Source of the DNA: Anatilimnocola floriformis
GTDB lineage: Bacteria > Planctomycetota > Planctomycetia > Pirellulales > Pirellulaceae
Length of the DNA: 64,000 nt
Assembly: GCF_024256385.1 (NCBI RefSeq)
Contig: NZ_JAMLFW010000002.1
Span: forward strand, 62,001-126,000
Direction of reading: 5' to 3'
Under the pieces are notes generated by a model. That model was given only the letters and a program-made list of their open reading frames with translations. It did not search any database and was not told the DNA's origin. Made by a program: the position numbers and the translations under genes. This document shows, one piece after another, positions 48,801-51,865 of this stretch (the stretch's first letter is position 1; each line of letters starts with the position of its first letter).

Positions 48801-49837
48801 GCGTCTGTCGCGCGGATGGTGATATTGGCAGTGCCGCGGGAGTTAGCATTGCCGAGCGTGCCCGCTGGAGTGATCGTCACCGTGCGACTTGCACCAGTCC
48901 CCGTGACGACGATATTTGCAGTCGGGATGAGAGTTGTATTGCTGTTGTTCACCACGGAAAACGAGACGTTGTTGGGCAGGTCATCGCTTAACGGGAAGGT
49001 ATAGCTAACAGGTTTGAAGTTGGTCGTCGTCTGGTCGACGATGTCAAATGAAGGTGCGACGACCGTGGCCGTGCCGACCACATTCACGTTGTCGATGCCA
49101 ATGCCCTGCGAGTTCGTAGCGCCTGTGGCGATACTCCACCGCAAGTAGAAATCAGCACCGTTCGCGATATTCAGTCCCGAAATGGTGATATCGGATTTGT
49201 TCACCACAGTCGGGTTTATAAAGTCAAACGCACTCGCGCCATTCGGGAAATTAGAGGCGGCGATGTCGCCAGCAGAGACAGCGGTCCAAGTCGTTCCGTC
49301 GAGCGAGTAGAAGAACGAAACGGAAGCTGCGGTAAGGTTGGTGCGATAACGCTCGGCGGCATAAGCGACGGTCAGCGTGTTGATGGTCTGGCCCGAACCG
49401 TTGTTGATCTTGGCCATCAAACTATTCGGGCTGGCAAATCCACTGGATGACATTGCACCCACGGCGCGTTCCGTCGCCGAAGTACCCCAGTTGTACGTAC
49501 CGCCAGTCTGCGAACTGCCGCTACTCGCTTGCTGTGTAACGGTGCTTACCGCTGTCCCGTAGGCTGGCGTGGCAGTGGAAGGACTGATCTTCCACGCGCT
49601 CGGCAGGGTCAAACCCGCCCCCATGCTGTCGAAGCTCTCAATCACCGCGGCGCCCAACGAGGTAATCGTGTCGACCGCCATCAGGCTGCGGTCTTCGAGC
49701 TTCTCCATCGACGAGAACAGCGCGCGACGGCGGCGCTGGCTGATGAGTTGTTTGCGGCGTTTGGCGGGAGTCGTGCTGTTCGATCGCAGGCGCTTCGGAG
49801 AATTGGCAGAGGAACCTGACTCGGGGCGAATCGACAT
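33818..49837 (-). CDS. 5339-aa cohesin/cadherin-repeat/RTX surface protein
   Basis: The start is placed at the ATG at 49837 (MSIRPESG), because the upstream extension to 49975 lacks a ribosome site while GGAG precedes this ATG. The basic N-terminus ends in LEDRSLMA (47-54). Residues about 365-530 form a cohesin-like domain (SGKAGDLVQIPIRLTANGV, IQGIDIVVLYDTNYLQL, LGKLSITFGR, YINAIIKATAPVGTTPI). From there to about residue 5000 there are roughly 40 cadherin-like repeats of 90-115 aa; I counted 34 with a [VIL]ND-x-P hinge. Six adjacent ones form an exact 109-aa array. The C-terminus holds RTX-type nonapeptides (GGAGNDLLGGDGGDDILSGG) that bind calcium. Export and surface attachment are inferred; no secretion genes are next to it. 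Confidence 0.88.
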   Translation of the reverse strand: MSIRPESGSSANSPKRLRSNSTTPAKRRKQLISQRRRRALFSSMEKLEDRSLMAVDTITSLGAAVIESFDSMGAGLTLPSAWKISPSTATPAYGTAVSTVTQQASSGSSQTGGTYNWGTSATERAVGAMSSSGFASPNSLMAKINNGSGQTINTLTVAYAAERYRTNLTAASVSFFYSLDGTTWTAVSAGDIAASNFPNGASAFDFINPTVVNKSDITISGLNIANGADFYLRWSIATGATNSQGIGIDNVNVVGTATVVAPSFDIVDQTTTNFKPVSYTFPLSDDLPNNVSFSVVNNSNTTLIPTANIVVTGTGASRTVTITPAGTLGNANSRGTANITIRATDAEGGLFTDDNFTVTVNAAPVLSIGKTATGVPMTISGKAGDLVQIPIRLTANGVANIQGIDIVVLYDTNYLQLLPTSPPGPAPGPVSANGPSLYTPLGNADDLGKLSITFGRQAAVATGFNAEIGYINAIIKATAPVGTTPINMVKSATVNGSLRTTQINEGNIALGPEPTNATNDTLTDGVVTVTAGSNVAPTHVLPSGPIAGVEDTNVVLSDGISPAVNDTSSGNNYVTTTLSVASSLIGKFVEGSALTTAVVTLSNNDATVTISGQEDQVNLVLSTLEFAPAANRNGLITVTIQSNDTIATTTDTFQIDLAPVNDKPSFTVVGNQSVVNNAGAQTVNSFVNSTVFGPTSPSSEAAQTVVSFTRTSANSSLFSVQPTISAAGVLQYTPLAGQTGTATVTFTMKDSGGTDNGGVDVSDPVSFTITLTAPAGNANPVNTVPGPITSNEDVPVSFNGGNVISVADSDSASITTTVSAVGMGILTANNGTGTVTPGGSGSATITFTGAPTQINLALATLVFTPTTDRNSGDGLTTITVTSNDGAGGIDTDTISITLTPVNDQPSFTVGTVPSTPNTAGATTINGFATINKGATNESAQTVTFTRTSADSAVFSSQPVIDANGNLSFTPATGQSGTVAVTFTMKDSGGTANGGVDTSTPVTFNITITAAANQNPVNSVPAVSPTGTEDTPLNLSGANLIQVSDPDAGATNITVTVSVNFGTLAATGNGSGITPSNSGTSTVTFFGSQAQINQALQTLVLTPALNRNSSIGLTTITVQSNDGVGGTDTDSFNVTLTAVNDTPSFTLLGTQTVLEDAGAQTVTGFATANAGGGTDENGQTFTYNLSGNTNSALFTAGGQPTISPTGVLTYTPAPNANGSATITVSVTDSGSPAATSGTQTFTINVTAVNDTPSFTLLGTQTVLEDAGAQSVTGFATANAGGGTDENGQTFTYNLSGNTNSALFTASGQPTISPTGVLTYTPAPNANGSATITVSVTDSGSPAATSGTQTFTINVTAVNDTPTFTLLGTQTVLEDAGAQSVTGFATANAGGGSDENGQTFTYNLSGNTNSALFTAGGQPTISPTGVLTYTPAPNANGSATITVSVTDSGSPAATSGTQTFTINVTAVNDAPTFTLLGTQTVLEDAGAQSVTGFATANAGGGTDENGQTFTYNLSGNTNSALFTAGGQPTISPTGVLTYTPAPNANGSATITVSVTDSGSPAATSGTQTFTINVTAVNDAPSFTLLGTQTVLEDAGAQSVTGFATANAGGGSDENGQTFTYNLSGNTNSALFTAGGQPTISPTGVLTYTPAPNANGSATITVSVTDSGSPAATSGTQTFTINVTAVNDAPTFTLLGTQTVNEDSGAQTVTGFATANAGGGTDENGQTFTYNLSGNTNSALFTAGGQPSISPTGVLTYTPAPNAFGSATITVSVTDNGSPAATSGTQTFTINVTGINDAPSFVAGANPTILEDAGAQSVSGFASGFSPGPNEAGQQVQSYLVTNVTPSFFSSGPTVAANGTLSYTVAPNVYGTATFQLQVVDDGPTGGANVNTSNPPITVTITVTQVNDAPTFNISGNQTAAFNAPTMNVSGFASAMSPGPLDPVQALNFQVSNNNNALFQIQPTVDADGTLTYRPTANMSGTATVTVLLHDDGGTANGGVDTSSPRTFTITVGNPPANAAPTINTPPTLNINEDAGLQTVSLSGITAGGAETQNLTVTASSNNAALTGPITVAYTPNNPTGSISFTPVADANGTASITVTVTDAGVDGIAGNSDDASTSVSFTVNVAAVNDTPSFVVGGNQTVAEDAGLQTVNTFATSISRGGGSDEAGQTLTFNVSTNNNSLFSQLPAISPTGVLTYQTALNAVGTATVTVTLTDSGSGANTSAPQTFTINVTAVNDPPVFTLAGNQTVLEDAAAQTVSNFVTAVGPGGGADESAQTVSFGLTNNNNSLFSSQPQITGNSLSYTPALNANGVAIVTVTATDSLGATSTQTFTITVTAVNDAPTFTLGGNQTVLEDAGAQSVSSFITAVSPGGGSDESAQTVSFSLTNNNNLLFSSQPQIVSGALTYTPAVNANGVATVTVTATDSGGATSTQTFTITVTAVNDAPTFTMGSNQAVLEDAGPQTVGSFVTAVSPGGGSDESAQTVSFSLTNNNNSLFSSQPTITGNVLNYTPAANANGVAMVTVTATDSGGATSSQTFTITVSAVNDAPTFTLAGNQTVNEDAGAQAVSSFVTAVSPGGGSDEAAQTVSFGLTNNNNPLFSVQPSITGGVLNYTPALNANGTATVTVTATDSGGATSSQTFTITVTAVNDAPTFTVGPNQTVAYNSPAQTVANWATNITTGASNEVGQALTFTVTDNSNTALFSVQPTISAAGTLQYTPAANTSGTATITVRLSDNGGTANGGSDTSATQTFTITVSAAPVNSPPTINPLTPNPLNIQEDAGLQTISFSGVTSGTENQTITVTITSNNPGLTGPIVRNYIPNNTTGSFTFTPVANANGAATITVLVTDAGFDGISGNADDASTSTTLTVNVAAVNDTPSFVIGSNQTVNEDAGPQTVNPWATSVSRGGGADEASQVLTFNIVTNSNPGLFSALSILPTGVLTYTPALNANGSAVITVSLSDDGGGANTTTTQSFTINVNPVNDAPTFTLAGNQTVNEDAGPQVVTGFVATSSPGGGPDEAGQTLTYRVTANSNTALFSSQPTISSTGTLQYTPFANAVGTATITVIATDSGLANSTPQTFTITVNAVNDPPTFIGGTNTLVPEDSGPATFASWASQISAGPSDEASQTLNFNVTANSNPGLFSAGPSISPNGTLTFTPAANANGAATISVQLQDSAGGLSSVYSFTITVSALNDIPSFTVGPNQTVAEDAGPQTVPGWATNISAGPPDEASQTLTFNVLTNSNSGLFSSPPTVSSNGTLQYTPAANASGTATITVNIVDNGGGGTTTSASQTFTITVTPVNDAPTFTRGQNLTINEDAGPQSLTWATSISPGPSDESSQTTSFAITANSNPSLFSAGPTLSSTGVLQYTPAPNANGVANITVVLSDSAGASGAPVTFSITVNSVNDVPSFAIGGNQTIAFGSGAQTVPNFATLISTGPANESGQTVQFNRVNVGNPALFSVAPAISADGTLTYTPSPTASGTSSVTFTISDDGGTAFGGVNTSTSQSFTITITAQPINAPPTMNSISNVNINEDAGLQTVSLSGITAGGSESQALTVTVSSSDPNIVPTLTYTSPNTTGTINFTPPANYFTTVPATITVTVRDTGLNGIAGDSDDGITNRTFSVTVNPVNDTPSFTIGANQTVDEDAGPQTVTGFATGISAGPANEASQVLSFNIVGNNNSSLFSVQPTISSTGTLTYTPAANAFGTATISVTLSDNGGGASTSATQTFTITVNSVNDAPTFTPGTNLTVNEDAGPQSLVWASAISAGPSNESSQTVSFSITGNTNPGLFSAGPTLASNGVLTYTPAANANGSANITVLLTDSAGGTAAPVTFTITVNPVNDAPSFVVGGNQTIPFGSGAQTVTNFATSISAGPTNESSQTVQFNIVGNSNPGLFLVAPSIAPNGTLTYTPAAAANGTATITVNISDNGGTAFGGVNTSGNQTFTITITAQPINALPTINPIGNVNINEDAGPQTVSLSGITAGGSESQALTVTASSSDPNIVPTVTYTSPSTIGSIAFTPPADYFTSVPATITVTVRDTGLNGIAGDSDDGITTRTFTVTVNAVNDTPSFTVGANQTVNEDSGPQTVPGFATGISAGPANEASQTLTFNIVGNNNSSLFSVQPTISSTGTLTYTPAANAFGSATISVTLSDNGGGASTTAAQTFTITVNPVNDVPSFTVGPNQFVNEDAGPQTVSNFAQGISVGPPNEGGQTVSFTVTGNSNPALFSTVPSISTNGTLTYTPAANANGTATITFRIADSGGTANGGIDTSATQSFTITVNAVNDTPTFTIGANQTVNEDAGPQTVNPWATAISAGPADEAGQILTFNIVGNNNPALFSAQPTISSTGVLNYTPAPNAFGTATISITLSDNGGGASTTSTQQFTITVNPVNDVPSFTVGPNQTVSEDAGPQSVGGFAQAISFGPANEAGQTVAFTVTANSNPSLFSVAPSVSPTGVLTYTPAANASGTATITLRIADSGGTANGGVDTSATQTFTITVNGVNDTPSFVAGPSQTVNEDAGPQTVNPWATAISAGPADEAGQILTFNIVGNSNPTLFSAQPSISSTGVLTYTPAPNAFGSATISVTLSDNGGGANTTTTQQFTITVNPVNDAPSFVLGPNQIVNEDAGGQTVSGFASALSFGPANESGQAITINITGNDNPALFSAQPTISPSGTLSYTPAPNAFGVATITVTVSDNGGTANGGVNTSAPQTFTITVNPVNDAPTFTPGPTQNVNEDAGAQTVNGWASAISAGPANESSQTVSFLITGNSNPALFSAGPAISPTGVLSYTPAPNASGTAVLSVQLTDSAGGSSTVATLTINVAPVNDAPSFTAGANQTVNEDAGAQSISGWATGISVGPANESTQTLTFSVTGNTNPALFSAAPAVSPTGVLTYTSAPNANGTATITLVAVDNGGTANGGVNTSAPQTFTITVNAVNDAPDAADSTFTTPINTPLNATVIVTDPDGPTLTYTLGTLPLLGTVTNFNTATGQFTYTPTTGATGLDTFTFSVTDGTSTDTATVRISIQSAQPIVTASGGNIEVLGTTADDTVIISRGPTGQALVRTSSGSFSASANYPLAPGGTITLSTGDGRDYIVVNGITNPVSIDAGAGNDYISSGTGDDFIVGGAGDDQINASGGNNIVWGDEIGQQDLATGGNDTLSSLAGNDIMYGGGGNDQIYPGDGDDYVYAGQGNDTVSAGGGNDRVYGGAGNDLLGGDGGDDILSGGSGNDYLIGGDGNDVLIGGAGGGGDSLNGNAGNDLLIAGDTTNSQSSLANDSNDTALMALLANWNATHGAGIASGIVTGDDGAVDSLTGDTGDDDFYATLTDSLNDFNGMNMGTDRRFP
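34075..34530 (-). repeat. RTX-type calcium-binding nonapeptide region (within the 5339-aa gene)
   Basis: The encoded segment has about a dozen GGxGxDxΦx-type units, for example SGTGDDFIVGGAGDDQINA, GGGGNDQIYPGDGDDYVYAG, GGAGNDLLGGDGGDD and GGDGNDVLIGGAG. Such units fold into a calcium-filled beta roll and often mark proteins released by type I secretion. The last 100 residues after the array are unlike an obvious secretion signal. Confidence 0.85.
44468..46429 (-). repeat. Six-copy 327-bp coding tandem array
   Basis: Marker positions for the VND hinge fall at exact 327-bp steps, for example Asp codons at 46418 and 46091, and the last at 44456 (6 x 327). Each unit encodes 109 aa beginning AVNDTPSFTLLGTQTVLEDAG and ending SGTQTFTINVT. 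Copies differ mostly at a few residues (T/A, L/N, S/T). The flanking repeats of the same protein are clearly more diverged, so this block was duplicated or homogenised recently. Confidence 0.9.
48248..48745 (-). other. Cohesin-like domain segment of the 5339-aa gene
   Basis: This stretch encodes about residues 365-530. It has the cohesin order: a GDLVQIPIRL strand, then IQGIDIVVLYDTNYLQLL, a central LGKLSITFGRQA strand, IGYINAIIKATAPVGTTPI, and NEGNIALGPEPTN leading to DGVVTV. Cohesins bind dockerins, and two dockerin proteins are encoded within 25 kb. This is a motif-level call, not an alignment. Confidence 0.65.
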
Positions 49838-50784
49838 GATTCGAAAACTCCAACGGACGGCAGAGGACGGGGATGATAGGTATGTCCGGCGCGTGACGTA
49901 TTTGCTGAACTGAACTGTCGCGTGCGCGGAAAAATGAAAGCAGGGCGCTACGCGAGCTGGGGAGAGAAGCCACACGTTTGGCCGAACCGGGCCAAACAGC
50001 GCATTCCCACCGTTGTACTCGCGTTCTGCGGAGAGGGAAAGAATTTGGGTGTTAGTAAAAATGGAATCCGCCGAACGGCTGCCGCGTCCTGCAACCCCGT
50101 CAACTGATCCGACTTACGAATCTAACGATCTTCGTTGACAGCCCCCCGAAAGTCAAGTTGCGGGATTGGCTTTAAACGAATGCCCGGCCTGCACGCGTTG
50201 TAGCGAGTTTCTGCGGCGGCCGTGCCTGCGACTTTGCTCCACCGCCGCAGAGCTAGTTAGACCTTGACGGCGCGCAGCATCACGCGCCAGCGTCAACCTT
50301 GCCGGACGGGCAAACTTCACGCGTCGTTTGGCCCAGACTGGGGGCGGTTAATCGGCATGGTCCATACACCTTACGGCGGCGTTAGAGTTTGCCTGAGCGT
50401 TGCTGTAAACCAATAGCTGAAAATTGGTTGCGTGCGTTCAAGAGGCACAGTCGGACGCGACGATAGGTTGGTTGTCACAGTCTGCTATTGAGCTGCCAAG
50501 CCAATGCGGACACGTGAAACCGGGGGAACTTCTTCGGGTCATTGGACGACTCGACCGGTTTGGTGTACCCACCACAAATGTGCGGGCCCTAAGCCCACCT
50601 AACCCGCACACTGGCAAACCCACCGCACACTTTTAAAGGTTCCGCCGGCAATCGGATTGCCCGCGGGATGCTGCCCACCGTGAAAACGGCACGCGTGCCT
50701 CTAGCGCGGCCGGCCTACGCCACGTGTCGGACGGTGTTGGTAGCTGCCAGGTTGATAGTTCCATCGTTAAGGAGACGTCTTTCG
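49838..50784. other. Intergenic region between divergent giant and cysteine-rich genes
   Basis: About 950 bp separate two divergent genes and should hold both promoters. No ORF here is convincing. One clear hairpin (GTTTGGCC, 6-nt loop, GGCCAAAC) lies at 49976-49997, 139 bp before the 5339-aa start; it may be a 5'-UTR structure or an operator. No promoter boxes were identified with confidence. Confidence 0.55.
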
Positions 50785-51753
50785 ATGAAGTGGAACATTG
50801 TTCTCAGTACTGTCGTTGTTGCTCTTGCCACCTGCAGCCAGAGCTTTGGTTTTGAACTGTTGGACCGTATGCTCGGTTCGTCGGGCTGTGGCTGCCAAAG
50901 CAGCTGCTGCGAAACGAACTGCTGCAAGGTCAAGTGCGTGAAGGTCAAGTGCTGCAAGCCTGCTTGCAACAGCTGCTCGACCGGTTGTGCGGCCGCTGCC
51001 CCCACGTGCGGAGCTGCTGCTCCTACGTGTGGCGCTGCTGCTCCGACCTGTGCTGCCGCCCCGACTTGCGGTGCTGCTGCTCCTAGCTGCGGTTGCAACA
51101 CGGGCTGCAACAGCGGTTGCGGTCACCACCACCTCGGCCGCAAGTGCTGCACGCCTTGCAACAACGGCTGTGGTTGTGGCGCTGCTGCTCCGACTTGTGG
51201 TGCTGCTGCTCCGACCTGTGGCGCTGCTGCCCCGACTTGCGGTGCCGCTGCTCCGACCTGTGCCGCTCCTGCTGCTGCCCCGACCTGTGCTGCTGCTCCG
51301 ACCTGCGGTGCTGCTGCCCCGGCTTGCAACAGCTGCAACACTTGCTGCAAGACCAGCCTGCTCGACCGGTTGTTCCCTTGCTGCAAGAAGTGCCACGGTG
51401 GTTGCTTGATCGGTGGTTGCAAGACCAGCTGCTGCAAGCCTGCTTGCGGCAACGGTTGTGGCAACGGCTGCTCGGCTGCTGCTCCGACTTGCGGTGCTGC
51501 TGCCCCGACCTGCGGTGCTGCTGCCCCGACTTGTGCCACGCCTGCTCCTGCCCCGGTTGCCCAGCCGACCTGTGCTGGCCCGGCCGCTGCTCCGACCTGT
51601 GCTGCTCCGCAGCCAGCTTGTGGCACGGAAGGTCAAACCGCCCCGACCAGCATCGACGCTTCGCCGATGCCGCCGGCCCCGGTTGTTGATCCTTCGGCTT
51701 ATGTTCCCGCTCAGCGTCGGGTCGTTCACGCCAGCACGAGCTTGGTTCGCTAA
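50785..51753 (+). CDS. Secreted cysteine-rich AAAPTCG-repeat protein
   Basis: This 322-aa protein has a Sec signal peptide (MKWNIVLSTVVVALATCSQS, cut near SFGF). The mature part is dominated by cysteine in CC, CxxC and GCG clusters, and by repeats of AAAPTCG. I counted about 14 APTC units in three blocks, separated by CCTPCNNGCGCG-like and CCKTSLLDRLFPCCKKC segments. The C-terminus is Pro/Ala/Ser-rich and cysteine-free. The first block has the LLDR motif again in the N-terminus (ELLDRMLGSS), suggesting an old internal duplication. The ATG at 50785 has AAGGAGA upstream. No enzyme motif is present. A disulfide-linked cell-wall or matrix role is an inference from composition; metal binding is an alternative. 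Confidence 0.8.
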   Translation: MKWNIVLSTVVVALATCSQSFGFELLDRMLGSSGCGCQSSCCETNCCKVKCVKVKCCKPACNSCSTGCAAAAPTCGAAAPTCGAAAPTCAAAPTCGAAAPSCGCNTGCNSGCGHHHLGRKCCTPCNNGCGCGAAAPTCGAAAPTCGAAAPTCGAAAPTCAAPAAAPTCAAAPTCGAAAPACNSCNTCCKTSLLDRLFPCCKKCHGGCLIGGCKTSCCKPACGNGCGNGCSAAAPTCGAAAPTCGAAAPTCATPAPAPVAQPTCAGPAAAPTCAAPQPACGTEGQTAPTSIDASPMPPAPVVDPSAYVPAQRRVVHASTSLVR

Positions 51754-51783
51754 GCTAGTGATTGGTACGAGGCTCTGACAAAC

Positions 51784-51828
51784 AAGACGGCCCGTTCGAG
51801 CGAAAGCGAGAACGGGCCGTTCTTTGTT
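51784..51828. terminator. Bidirectional terminator between convergent genes
   Basis: AAGACGGCCCGTT and AACGGGCCGTTCTT form a strong stem with one bulge around the loop CGAGCGAAAGCGAG. A T-rich CTTTGTTTC follows on the plus strand, and an A-rich AACAAACAAG lies on the other side. It lies 30 bp past the stop of the cysteine-rich gene and 37 bp before the convergent protease stop. Confidence 0.8.
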
Positions 51829-51865
51829 TCTTGACCTGCGAGATCCTTTCGCGAACGCAACATCT

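Noticed and set aside
33974-48991. Many plus-strand frames of 200-650 codons opposite the 5339-aa gene
   Set aside because: They repeat with the cadherin array, share the same R/V/D composition, and have no ribosome sites or motifs. They are shadows of the real frame.
49838-49975. Upstream 46-codon extension of the 5339-aa gene
   Set aside because: The added residues lack any motif, and the internal ATG at 49837 gives the same N-terminal layout as the other two giants and has a GGAG before it.
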